Below, one piece after another: positions 8,531 to 16,802 of a DNA stretch of 52,362 nt. Made by a program: the position numbers and the translations under genes. The notes below the pieces were generated by a model. It was not told the origin of the DNA. It ran no database searches and saw only the letters and a list, made by a program, of their open reading frames with translations. Source of the DNA: Oligoflexia bacterium (GTDB taxonomy: Bacteria; Bdellovibrionota; UBA1018); the NCBI GenBank assembly GCA_014376785.1, contig JACMQW010000050.1, positions 1 through 52,362 of the forward strand, in the 5' to 3' direction. Each line of letters begins with the position of its first letter. The first letter of the stretch is position 1.

Positions 8531-10231
8531 ATGCAGAGGCGCGCGCGTTCACGGAATGTTTTCTTTTCTTCACTGATCGTTGCGGGACTTTCCGCATGTG
8601 CCTCCGAAAAATTAGGGGCGGTTCCTCTCACAAAAGGAAGTCCTGCACGCAGTCTCGCATCCGTGACCGCTCGCGTAGGAATGACGTGCTTTTCCGGCGC
8701 ACGAATTTTTTCGGGCGGTGAAAACTTTCAGAGTTGGAATGACTGGGCGGAAGCAAGAGGGCGTGATGGATCCTTGAGGAGTGACCTGGCAAATCGGCTC
8801 GGAGCACTCACTCCAGATGAGCAAATGAAAGCGCTATCTCTTGCGCTCGCTGAAGCGGATGCTTACGGCGCAATGCTGGTGAAAGATTTTTACGGACTCG
8901 TAGACCGTGGATACACTTTGGACCGCATTCAAGCGCACTCTCCGGTCTACGCACGACTCCAGTCGTTGTACAGTGTTCGGCGCGATCTCGGCGATCTTGC
9001 GGCCGTACTTTTTCGGGATCGCTTTATTCGCGCGTTGGACGGAGTTTCGAGTGATGAAGACGCACCTGCAGAGCACGCTTCACTCATTGCCCGTGAGGAA
9101 GTTAAAAAATTCCGAGCTGAGCTTGCCGCGCCGATCACGAACCAAGTGAATGATTCGCGATTTGCCACGCTGGCTACGGCCGAAATTTCCGAGCTCCTCG
9201 CCCAGATCGAGTGGTTTTCAAGCTCTCCCGGATGTGGAGAAGGGGGAGCAACCGAAATGAAAATCGGTTCCCCTGCTTCGAATTCTCGCGAGGTCATTCA
9301 GGCGGCGAAGAGCTTAAAAAATCAGGGAAAATCTTTGTCACTTTTTCAATCCGCATCTAGTGGCGCGATGATTCCCGTCGTGCGGCTCGTCGAAGCAAGG
9401 GCTGAATTCTTCCGCGAAAAAATCACACCCGGCCAAACTTTGCCGATTGTTCCAGCTTCTCCGAGTCCATCGCCACAGCCCTCCAGAGTTTCAGATTTGG
9501 GTAGCCCGGGCGTAATAGAAGGCGACACTCTGCTCACTCGACCCCTGGAAATAAGGAAAAGCCAGTGGGGTTCGGTATTTTTTCCGGATGCAGGAAAAAA
9601 AGGCAATGTCAGTGGATCTAATTTTCCAAAAGGGGACTGGTCTCTCACCTATGACGACGGACCCGTTTCTCCCCATACCGAAAAAAATCTCGAAAATTTA
9701 AAGAAGAATTCCTACACTGCTACCTATTTTATTCTCTCGGGAAATATTGGTAAAAATGGGCGACCAGATCTCGCACTGAGAGAGCAAGCGGCGGGACACG
9801 CTGTCGAGTCGCATTCATTCACGCACCCCCAATTCGCGAAAATCAGCGATACCGACAGGCACTACCAAGTAGAGGGAGCCGCCGCGCGATTCAAGTCCGT
9901 TTTGGGTGTTCTGCCTCGGTTTTTTCGCCTTCCCTACGGGCAAGGGCTTACGGTTCCCGCCATTCGGAGCATCATCGCAAACGCAGGAATGGTGCATGTT
10001 TTCTGGAACGTCGATACGCTGGATTGGCAAATTAAAGATCCGGACGCCGTCTACGCCGGAACTCTGAAGCAGATGCGTGCGAACGGTCGAGGAGTGATTC
10101 TCTTTCACGATGTGCATCCGCAGTCGGTCATCGCAAGCGAGAGGGTCATGCGCTTCATTAAAGACCCGGCTAACCACCTACGCGCGGTTACAATCCCTGA
10201 AATCGTGGACCAAATGAATGGACGTAAGTAG
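8531..10231 (+). CDS. Lipoprotein polysaccharide deacetylase (NodB domain, CE4)
   Basis: I place the start at the ATG at 8531, where CGAGGAG precedes it. This gives a lipoprotein signal with lipobox Leu-Ser-Ala-Cys, and excludes the upstream GTG at 8486. The first 340 or so residues are helical and of unknown family. The C-terminal 200 residues are a NodB domain with all five motifs: TYDDGP (Asp375, Asp376), HSFTHP for zinc, RLPYG, the DTLDW region and LFHDVH. CE4 enzymes remove N-acetyl groups from peptidoglycan or other aminosugar polymers. Membrane anchoring suggests action on cell-wall or external glycan. In predatory relatives such enzymes mark prey peptidoglycan, but nothing here proves that role. 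Confidence 0.88.
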   Translation: MQRRARSRNVFFSSLIVAGLSACASEKLGAVPLTKGSPARSLASVTARVGMTCFSGARIFSGGENFQSWNDWAEARGRDGSLRSDLANRLGALTPDEQMKALSLALAEADAYGAMLVKDFYGLVDRGYTLDRIQAHSPVYARLQSLYSVRRDLGDLAAVLFRDRFIRALDGVSSDEDAPAEHASLIAREEVKKFRAELAAPITNQVNDSRFATLATAEISELLAQIEWFSSSPGCGEGGATEMKIGSPASNSREVIQAAKSLKNQGKSLSLFQSASSGAMIPVVRLVEARAEFFREKITPGQTLPIVPASPSPSPQPSRVSDLGSPGVIEGDTLLTRPLEIRKSQWGSVFFPDAGKKGNVSGSNFPKGDWSLTYDDGPVSPHTEKNLENLKKNSYTATYFILSGNIGKNGRPDLALREQAAGHAVESHSFTHPQFAKISDTDRHYQVEGAAARFKSVLGVLPRFFRLPYGQGLTVPAIRSIIANAGMVHVFWNVDTLDWQIKDPDAVYAGTLKQMRANGRGVILFHDVHPQSVIASERVMRFIKDPANHLRAVTIPEIVDQMNGRK

Positions 10232-10318
10232 TATTCGCCAAAAGGATGACGGATTAAAAGTTAGAATCTAGTCATTCCTTTCTTTGGAAAAAATGGATTT
10301 TTCGGGACAATAGTCGGA

Positions 10319-11863
10319 ATGGAACGTGTAAAGATCGTCGTCTATTCCCAGAGTTTAATTCCGCCTGCGATGATGAGTACGCTCCTGGAACAACTCGAAA
10401 AACAAAAGGCGACTTTAGATTCCGAAGTCGTTCGATCCCCTGAGGGGATACTCGCTGCGGTCGAATCGACTGTCCTCACCGTACTGATCCTCACACTGCA
10501 AGCAAAAGAAGAGTTAGTCGATTTACTGAATGTGCTCACGATGGTGGATGACCGAATTAAATCGGGGAACCTCCGCTCCATCATCTTGAATGGTGTGAAT
10601 CATCCGAGGGTGATCGGACTGATGAAAACGCGTGGCGCGCATGACATCATCGATTATCAGTCGACGATTAAGGCAGTAAATCACAAAATCAAGACGGCAT
10701 TCATGGTGGTTACTCAGAACCATCAACGAAACCAATCAACCCGAAACTCCGGAAGTCGGGCCGGGAATGAGGGGGGGGGGTCCGCGAGGGAAAATCGGAA
10801 TGATCACGCTTCGAACATTCGGTGGCTGAAACCCGTCGAGCACCCCTCTGATTTCTGGTATGTTCCCCATGTAAAAAATCTTCGGTTCGTCATGGGTCGC
10901 TGGTTAGTCGACGTCCTCGGGCCCGGTCCGGCAGCCGGATTTTGGGAAGAACTGAAAAGTGAGCGGCAAGGCGAACGGGGTTGGGTTTGGAAACTCCGTG
11001 TGCAGTCTGATACCGAATTCCAACCGCGACAAGGGCGCTGGATTTTTTACGGAAAACAGCCGGAGTTTTCTTGGCAACGAAACCTTTGGTCCTTTGTTTC
11101 CACCGTCCCGTTCCTTGCTTTCTACACGGAAGATGAACAGGCTCCAGAGTTTGTGCGTTTTGGTTGTGTGAAGGGCAAAGAACTCGAGGCCTTTGAGAAT
11201 TCGGAAGTCTCTAAGCTTTTCGTTCCTAAAATCCAGGCTTCGCTTGAAGCTTCGATGAAGCTTTCAAAAAATGAAATCGAGTCCATGGGTTATGGTTCCA
11301 CCGGGCCGAGTGACTCCAGCCATCCGGAATGGAATGATCATGAAGGTGCAGTTGGATTCGAATTCAAGCCAAAAGACCTCCGAGTCGAGACGAGGCGGAG
11401 ATCACACGACCGGAAATCTCCACTCGATACCAATCCAGCGCTCGGTGAACATCTCGGGTTGAAAGACGTCGCACAGCCGGGAGTGAGTAGCGGGAAGAAA
11501 ACATTTGAGAAAATCATTCTCGAGATCCGCATGGAATCTTTAAATGGTCTGGCGATTTCGAATGGACTGCCTTTGCGCGTGATCGAGTTGAGTGGTGAGC
11601 GGGCTACGTTTGAATTTCCACGCGACTCGCTTCGCGCAAGAGACCGCCTTCTTCTCGGAGTTCGTTTCCGCCTGGGGGAAATTGACCGGAGATTCAGTGT
11701 GGAATGGTCTGGTCATGATGTCCAAGGAGTGGAGGGCGCCGGCATGCTTGCGGTCGGGAATTTTACCGGGAAAGGCCAAGAAGAGCTGAGGCAGGCCCTG
11801 TTTATTTTCGATCGACGTGAAGCGGAATTAAAGGATTTTTTTACCACGGCTAGAGGAGCTTAG
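10319..11863 (+). CDS. Receiver-like protein with PilZ-like C-terminal region
   Basis: Residues 1-130 look like a CheY-type receiver fold (KIVVYSQS first strand, later ILNGV and AHDIIDYQ), but the usual phospho-acceptor Asp and terminal Lys are not evident, so it is probably a pseudo-receiver. A low-complexity linker follows, encoded by a G10 tract. A middle domain rich in Trp and Phe (residues about 165-320) is unrecognised. The last 115 residues have a beta-barrel pattern like PilZ, although the RxxxR motif that binds c-di-GMP is missing. Its stop codon directly abuts the next gene's ATG, so the two proteins probably work together. I infer a signalling role and do not know the output. Confidence 0.7.
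   Translation: MERVKIVVYSQSLIPPAMMSTLLEQLEKQKATLDSEVVRSPEGILAAVESTVLTVLILTLQAKEELVDLLNVLTMVDDRIKSGNLRSIILNGVNHPRVIGLMKTRGAHDIIDYQSTIKAVNHKIKTAFMVVTQNHQRNQSTRNSGSRAGNEGGGSARENRNDHASNIRWLKPVEHPSDFWYVPHVKNLRFVMGRWLVDVLGPGPAAGFWEELKSERQGERGWVWKLRVQSDTEFQPRQGRWIFYGKQPEFSWQRNLWSFVSTVPFLAFYTEDEQAPEFVRFGCVKGKELEAFENSEVSKLFVPKIQASLEASMKLSKNEIESMGYGSTGPSDSSHPEWNDHEGAVGFEFKPKDLRVETRRRSHDRKSPLDTNPALGEHLGLKDVAQPGVSSGKKTFEKIILEIRMESLNGLAISNGLPLRVIELSGERATFEFPRDSLRARDRLLLGVRFRLGEIDRRFSVEWSGHDVQGVEGAGMLAVGNFTGKGQEELRQALFIFDRREAELKDFFTTARGA
10771..10780 (+). repeat. Homopolymer tract of ten G inside a coding region
   Basis: Ten consecutive G encode part of a Glu-Gly-Gly-Gly-Ser linker between the receiver-like and middle domains. 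Tracts of this length can slip during replication, and loss or gain of one base would truncate the protein just after its first domain. Confidence 0.85.
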
Positions 11864-12946
11864 ATGCGAGCTAATCCAAAAACGGCCAACATCGAAATCG
11901 TCAAGGGTAGAAAACTTCTCATTGCCGCCTCGGATCCCATGCAGCGCGCTTATTTGCTCTCGCTCGCCGTAGAAATGGGGTTTGAGACTCGTAAAACCTA
12001 TATGGCAAAAGACCGGAGCGAAGCGCTTCATTTCACCGGGTTTGAGGGCGCTCACACCATTCTCTTTGACGATTCCTTAGGCTTTCCATTGCTCGAAGAG
12101 CTTCAAGAGATGATCTCGACCGAAAGTTTGGAAAACGCATTCGTTTTTCTTTTAACTGAAAATTCTTCGCAAGCGGGAATCGGGAGAGCGGTTGAATCCG
12201 AAGTGGATGGATTTGCTTTAAAGCCTTTTGCGGCTGACGAATTCAAAGCGACTTTTTTGGAAAAGCTCACGGCGAAAATCATTCCTTCGGAATTTAATCG
12301 AATCATCGCGCTCGGGAGAGCCCGGCTTTATAAAGGGGATTTCGATCAAGCGGAGGTCCTTTTTGAAAAAGCAAAAAATTTAGATTCTGCACCTTCCAAT
12401 GCGCATTTCTACGCTGGCCAAGCGAAGTTGATGCGGAAGTTGATGGGTGAGTCGAAAAATGAATTTAAACTCGGGCTGGCCCAGAACTCGATTCATTGTA
12501 AGTGTTTGAAAGCGATGTATGAGCTTCTGGTGCATCAAGGAAAAACGCTTGAAAGCTACGAAGTCCTCCGTAGGTTGGTCGGCATTTTTCCTGATAATTC
12601 AGCGCGCCTGCATTCTGCGATCAAGCTCGCAGTGAAAACCGCCAATTTTTCAGATGTTGCGAATTGGTTTGAGATTTATGAGGGCCAGATTGAGAAAACG
12701 GAAGAAGTAAAAATTGCGATCGGAGCGGGGCTTGCGGTCCTCGGACGGTATTACCTCATTCACGAAGAGCATGAGCAGGCCGTGAAGATGTTTGAGCGGG
12801 CAATCTTGCTTGGGGTGAAGAAATCTACTTTTCTCACCTATGCCGTCGATTCTATGCAGAAATACGGTTTGAATGCCGAGTCGGCACGCTTTCTCGAGAT
12901 TTATTCGCGGGGAAGTGTTCCTCAGACTCTTTTGGAAAGCGTTTAA
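11864..12946 (+). CDS. Response-regulator-like receiver with TPR repeats
   Basis: The start codon follows the previous stop with no gap, and GAGGAG lies 5 bases upstream, so translation is probably coupled. Residues 1-140 form a receiver domain. It has an acidic residue after the first strand (AASDP), a candidate phospho-acceptor in ILFDDS, Thr in FLLTEN and Lys in ALKPF, so phosphorylation is plausible. Residues 150-360 are helical tetratricopeptide-like repeats (for example the DFDQAEVLFEKAKNLD helix pair), which usually bind other proteins. There is no DNA-binding or enzymatic output domain. It probably relays a signal by protein contact, together with the upstream pseudo-receiver. Confidence 0.78.
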   Translation: MRANPKTANIEIVKGRKLLIAASDPMQRAYLLSLAVEMGFETRKTYMAKDRSEALHFTGFEGAHTILFDDSLGFPLLEELQEMISTESLENAFVFLLTENSSQAGIGRAVESEVDGFALKPFAADEFKATFLEKLTAKIIPSEFNRIIALGRARLYKGDFDQAEVLFEKAKNLDSAPSNAHFYAGQAKLMRKLMGESKNEFKLGLAQNSIHCKCLKAMYELLVHQGKTLESYEVLRRLVGIFPDNSARLHSAIKLAVKTANFSDVANWFEIYEGQIEKTEEVKIAIGAGLAVLGRYYLIHEEHEQAVKMFERAILLGVKKSTFLTYAVDSMQKYGLNAESARFLEIYSRGSVPQTLLESV

Positions 12947-13234
12947 GGACGATTCTTTCGACGATTAAAACTCAGGGTGAGTTCTTTCAGAGTGGTGAGA
13001 CCATTTGCAATGCGGTCTATCTCGGATTCGCTTACGCCTGACAAACGCTAGCCCCATCGAATTGAAAAACGAAGTTCGAGCATTTACTTGTTCATTTAGC
13101 ATAACAAAGTGCTCACGGAAACGTCACTCCGTTTCGAAAAACCGATTTTCTAAGGATATTTCGGGGGTGTCGAACATGACTCATTATGGGGACGCGAAGA
13201 CTTTGCGAAATTATAGCTATCGGGGTGATTGTTT

Positions 13235-14119
13235 ATGAGTGTTCAAGTTAAAAACAGTTTCGCAGTTCTAGCGGTGATGTTCGGGGTTTTTTCCGGTTGT
13301 AATGACACCGGCTTTAGCTCGGTTCTCTCCCAAAAACAGTCCGACCAGATCGCACCGGTCTCAGATCCATCGGTGCCCGCGCTTCCACCTTCCACTTCGA
13401 CTCTTTGTGAAGACCACCCCGAAGCGCCGGCCTGTAGTCGCGCACCGGTAGTGACTTCCGCTGGAGTCGTGACGATTCTTTTCACAGTCAGCCAGATTCC
13501 CGATGAAGCAGCGAATTTAATTATGACGAATGCCGTGAAGTACGCTTCACCCGTCGCAAATCCTAAAATTCTTTTCTTGAAAGATTCAAACACTCACGGA
13601 GAGGATGAAGGCGATTCCGATTATATTAAAAATGCCTTGCTCGCCGGCTACCAAGTCGAATATCGAGTGATCATGCCGGGAGGACTTCGTCGGGAAGAGG
13701 TTACTGGGAAGGACCTCGTGATCGTCAGTAACCCAGGGCATCCGCTGAGCGATGAGCAAACCCTTTCGACTCTGAAGTCGTTTTCAGGTGGGGTGATCCT
13801 GGTAGGCGACGATATGTCGAATGGCGCCGGGTTCAGCCTTGAATCGTTCACGGGACTTCGGTTCCGGGATAATGGATCGTCCCTTAGCTGTAATGGCCAG
13901 AGTTTCAGCTACGATAACCAAGGCGGATATCAATACCGCGTGACCATGAATTCCGAATTTTTACCGGGCATTCCTGAAGCCGACAAGCATTACACATACG
14001 GGAATGACCTCGATTTAACCGAGGCTCTTCCCGGAGTTCAGGTCCTGGCGTCTGCGATCGGCGCTGCCGGAACGTGCGACATTGCGCCGGTGCCTGCAGT
14101 GGTTCGCCGAACGAAATAA
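13235..14119 (+). CDS. Lipoprotein with glutamine-amidotransferase-like fold, function unknown
   Basis: I choose the ATG at 13235, with CGGGGTGA about 7 bases upstream, over the TTG at 13229. The 294-residue product has lipobox Phe-Ser-Gly-Cys and a Pro/Ser-rich linker after it. From about residue 95 a Rossmann-like pattern appears (PKILFLKDSN, DLVIVSNPGHPLSDE, GGVILVGDDMSNG) that resembles class I amidotransferase-like or ThuA-like domains. The catalytic Cys-His pair of true amidotransferases is not evident. The gene has its own terminator. The 288 bases before it (12947-13234) hold an AT-rich stretch but no promoter I would name and no credible gene. Confidence 0.65.
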   Translation: MSVQVKNSFAVLAVMFGVFSGCNDTGFSSVLSQKQSDQIAPVSDPSVPALPPSTSTLCEDHPEAPACSRAPVVTSAGVVTILFTVSQIPDEAANLIMTNAVKYASPVANPKILFLKDSNTHGEDEGDSDYIKNALLAGYQVEYRVIMPGGLRREEVTGKDLVIVSNPGHPLSDEQTLSTLKSFSGGVILVGDDMSNGAGFSLESFTGLRFRDNGSSLSCNGQSFSYDNQGGYQYRVTMNSEFLPGIPEADKHYTYGNDLDLTEALPGVQVLASAIGAAGTCDIAPVPAVVRRTK

Positions 14120-14134
14120 TTATCTGATGACATG

Positions 14135-14178
14135 ACGAAAGAGGGATGCCGCAAAAGGGGCGTCTCTCTTTCGTTTTC
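14135..14178 (+). terminator. Intrinsic terminator of the lipoprotein gene
   Basis: ACGAAAGAG pairs with CTCTTTCGT. An inner imperfect stem (ATGCC against GGCGT) closes a short loop, and a TTTT run follows at 14174-14177. It lies 15 bases after the stop codon. Confidence 0.8.
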
Positions 14179-14273
14179 AGCTAACTGTTATAGATTCGCA
14201 TATCCTAGGCAGAGGTCGATCCAATACAAAACCGGTTGTGATCGCACGCAAAATTAAGTACGACCCCCAAAAT

Positions 14274-14717
14274 ATGAACCTCATTAAACAGCAAGATCAG
14301 ATCAGTGAACTCTATCGCCGAGGCGAAATCGAAGCGGCAAAAGAAAAATTTGAAGACCTGCTGCTCTATTGTGAGGAAACCGACGAAACCGACCATCCTG
14401 CTTACGCGGAAGCGCTGCTCGGGCTGGGTAGTTTAAACCAAAATGACCTTCATGATTTGCCAGCGGCCGAAGAATGCTGGCAAGTTTTGGTGGCTAAAGT
14501 GGATGGACTCGACGCCGCGCTGGGCCTCGACCCGGACTATTTTGATATCTACACCGCCGGGCTCCTCTTACTATCCCTGGTGCAAAAGCAGCAAAACAAG
14601 CGAGAAGAAGCCGAAGGAAATTTCCGAATACTCAGGCAGATCGCAGTTCAGGTTAGGGGAGAGCAGAGCGAAGATGTGCGCTCGATCGATGAGCACCTGG
14701 CTTCGTTGAAAAAGTAA
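14274..14717 (+). CDS. Small TPR-like cytoplasmic protein
   Basis: The product is a 147-residue, acidic, all-helical protein. It has two or three degenerate tetratricopeptide-like helix pairs (for example RRGEIEAAKEKFEDLLLYCEE and the HPAYAEALLGLGSL segment). There is no signal peptide or membrane segment. The start is uncertain: the ATG at 14274 gives a natural N-terminus but has no clear ribosome site, and neither has the in-frame GTG at 14238. It lies in tandem with a secreted-protein gene 40 bases downstream. A scaffold or chaperone-like role would fit the fold but is not shown. Confidence 0.6.
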   Translation: MNLIKQQDQISELYRRGEIEAAKEKFEDLLLYCEETDETDHPAYAEALLGLGSLNQNDLHDLPAAEECWQVLVAKVDGLDAALGLDPDYFDIYTAGLLLLSLVQKQQNKREEAEGNFRILRQIAVQVRGEQSEDVRSIDEHLASLKK

Positions 14718-14757
14718 ATTCGTTGATGGCGAGCGGCTACGACGCCGATGAGTGAGG

Positions 14758-15395
14758 ATGAAGTTTAGTCGCCTTTTCATCATCGCGCTCAGTCTTTCGA
14801 CTTTGTTCGCCTCTGCGGGTGAAAGAGTGACGGCACCTCAGCTCCTGGAAGTCGGAGTGATGAAAAAAGATCTGGGACAGTTTCTCTATTTTAGACTCGA
14901 GGACTTAAGCGAGAACCGGACCGCGTTTCCGATGAATCAATGCAAGGGTGAGTGTTTGGAGAGTTGGATTCGAGCCGTTCGGAAAGACGAACGGTTAGCC
15001 GACAGCATCGGGCGTCTGCTTGCTTCTGATTTCGAGGCGGGCTCGCACCGACTGACCCTGATTTTATCTTCAGTCCTTCGGGATCCGTGCGGTAGATCGA
15101 TACGGGAATGTGGAGTGAGCGGATGCCTGGCGAAGCGGGAGAGCAGGCGTTCATCGACACGTATTCGTTTGCCATCACGCACGCTCTAGAGCGCGTGGAT
15201 GAAGTCGGAGCGAAAGTCCTGAGCCAGGAAGAACGTCGCGACTTTTTAGAGAAAGTTTTTCGGTCTTATTTGGGTGCATGGAAACAGACCTCTTCTCCCA
15301 GTGCCTTCCGGTTGATGAAGAAGTTTGGTGAGATCTCGGTGTTCAAATCGCTGTTAGTGAGCGCCGGCCTTCCGGATGCTTTTATTTCGCTCTAA
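14758..15395 (+). pseudogene. Secreted protein gene split by a probable frameshift
   Basis: The ATG at 14758 opens a clear signal peptide (KFSRLFIIALSLSTLFASAG). This frame runs to a stop at 15189, but its last 35 residues become an Arg/Ser-rich string typical of out-of-frame reading. A second frame, open from after the TAG at 15093 to 15395, carries the natural-looking continuation (AFIDTYSFAITHALERV and RRDFLEKVFRSYLGAW). A one-base change between 15096 and about 15130 would join them into one protein of about 212 residues. Alternatively, the second part could be a coupled gene starting at ATG 15123, with GGAG ahead of it. No family recognised. Confidence 0.55.
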
Positions 15396-15519
15396 AAATC
15401 TGAATTGATCATGCGTATTCCATGGCCAGTTCAATTTCTGTTGAGCAAGGCGATCAATCTGAAGTTCGATTATTGTAATCCAGAAAGCGGCACCGGAGAA
15501 CCAGAGAGAGAAAGAAAAT

Positions 15520-15604
15520 TGGTGCTCGGGACTGGACTCGAACCAGCACACCTCTCGGCACACGCCCCTCAAACGTGCGTGTCTACCAATTCCACCACCC
15601 GAGC
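15520..15604 (-). tRNA. tRNA-Leu (anticodon GAG)
   Basis: On the minus strand the RNA starts GCTCGGGTGG and ends CCCGAGC-A-CCA, with a perfect 7-bp acceptor stem and encoded CCA. The D-arm (GGAATTGGTAGAC), the loop with GAG at the anticodon position, the extended class II variable arm and the GGTTCGAGTCC T-arm are all present. The length of 85 nt fits tRNA-Leu. The anticodon reads CUC and CUU codons. Confidence 0.93.
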
Positions 15605-15765
15605 ACACGACGAACTCAAAACAAAACAGAGGGTAGATAGGAATTAGACGATCCTGTTCGGAGGGTCAAGCCGATCTTTCAGACCGTTTAGAAAAGTTTT
15701 CAAGCCAAGCCGATCGTGACGCACCGTAATCTGGTTTTTTGAACGCAAGCGTTGTTCCCGTAACG

Positions 15766-16722
15766 TTAGTACTCCATTCGCAGACCGAAATAGAGCGCGG
15801 TTCCGTCGGTGGAGAGGAGAGTCTCTCCCGCGGTGAGTTGCTTCATTTCTCCGACCAGATAGGTCCTTCGAATGCCATATTCCGAAAACAAATTATGCGC
15901 TGCGCTCGGTTCGAGCCAATTTAAAGCAAGCATGGCTCCGAAGGTCAGCCCTTTTGCCGTGGTGATTCCCGATTGCCCATCGATGATCGAATATTTGATC
16001 ATCTCCGCTTCGTAACCAACGAACGGAACAAACGCTTGGCCGCGCCAGTATTTGAATTGGTACTTCAGGTTCAGCCCGAGACCATAGATGGAAAACGCGG
16101 AGCTCGTGATGCTCGCATCGTCGACATAGTAAACGCTGAGCGAAGGACCAATCGAAAAAACGCCCATTTTCTGTAATGCCGCGGGCTCAAATTCATAACC
16201 CACGCCAAAGTTTTTTACGGAGACGCGTTCCGGCTCGGTGCCCGGCCCTAGGTCGGTCTGTATGCCGGGGTTGCCGAGAGCGGCAAGCGACCCATGGAAA
16301 TCGATGGCCCGCGTAGGGTTCTCACGGTCATAGAGCGGAATCGAACGGTCCCATTTTTTTGCGGACACGCCGGCATTTCCCTCGCTCGGTAGCGTCGCAT
16401 CCATGATGGAGTGGCGAGATAGCGGGGTCGGAATTCTCGAGGTTTCTTCTCGTCCGGCGAGCGCATCTTTAACCGAGGGATCTTCCGTTTCTGCAGATGC
16501 CGACTTCTCGCGCGATGGTTTCAATTCACGAGGGGAGGGCGCGCTTTTTAAAAGGTCCTCCGCATTTTCGTTTCCACTTTCCGGCGTGAGAGGAAGACCC
16601 GCCGCCATTTGCTCTTCCGACGTCGACTGCGAATCGAGGAGGTGAGAATAATCCGGATCACCGGCCGCGAATACGAATTGCGAAGAAAGCAGCAGACTAG
16701 CCAATCCAAAACGTTTTAACAT
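15766..16722 (-). CDS. Outer-membrane beta-barrel protein with disordered N-terminal region
   Basis: The 318-residue product has a signal peptide ending in Val-Phe-Ala-Ala. About 110 residues of Ser/Glu/Pro-rich, probably disordered sequence follow. From about residue 150 come alternating-hydrophobic strands (VKNFGVGYEFEP, IYGLGLNLKYQF, GLTFGAMLALNW) ending in LYFGLRMEY, a barrel-type C-terminus. This pattern suggests an eight-stranded barrel with a periplasmic or surface tail; no ligand can be proposed. It has a TAAGGA ribosome site 11 bases upstream and is divergent from a tyrosine recombinase gene, with its promoter reaching into that gene's first codons. Confidence 0.72.
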   Translation of the reverse strand: MLKRFGLASLLLSSQFVFAAGDPDYSHLLDSQSTSEEQMAAGLPLTPESGNENAEDLLKSAPSPRELKPSREKSASAETEDPSVKDALAGREETSRIPTPLSRHSIMDATLPSEGNAGVSAKKWDRSIPLYDRENPTRAIDFHGSLAALGNPGIQTDLGPGTEPERVSVKNFGVGYEFEPAALQKMGVFSIGPSLSVYYVDDASITSSAFSIYGLGLNLKYQFKYWRGQAFVPFVGYEAEMIKYSIIDGQSGITTAKGLTFGAMLALNWLEPSAAHNLFSEYGIRRTYLVGEMKQLTAGETLLSTDGTALYFGLRMEY

Positions 16723-16773
16723 AGTTTCGCATATCCTTAGCGACTGAATTACCTAGGCATCCTTGCGTAAATA

Positions 16774-16802
16774 AGTATGATCGAGGCATGCAAAAACGTC
16801 AA
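16774..16802 (-). promoter_or_regulatory. Promoter for the barrel protein, overlapping the recombinase start
   Basis: On the minus strand TTGACG (16802-16797) is followed after 17 bases by CATACT (16779-16774), giving a leader of about 45 bases. The -35 box lies inside codons 4-5 of the divergent recombinase. Confidence 0.5.

Noticed and set aside
13005-13238. Open frame of 77 codons before the lipoprotein gene
   Set aside because: No ribosome site, Arg/Ser/Asn-rich composition and overlap with the likely leader of the 13235 gene; treated as non-coding.
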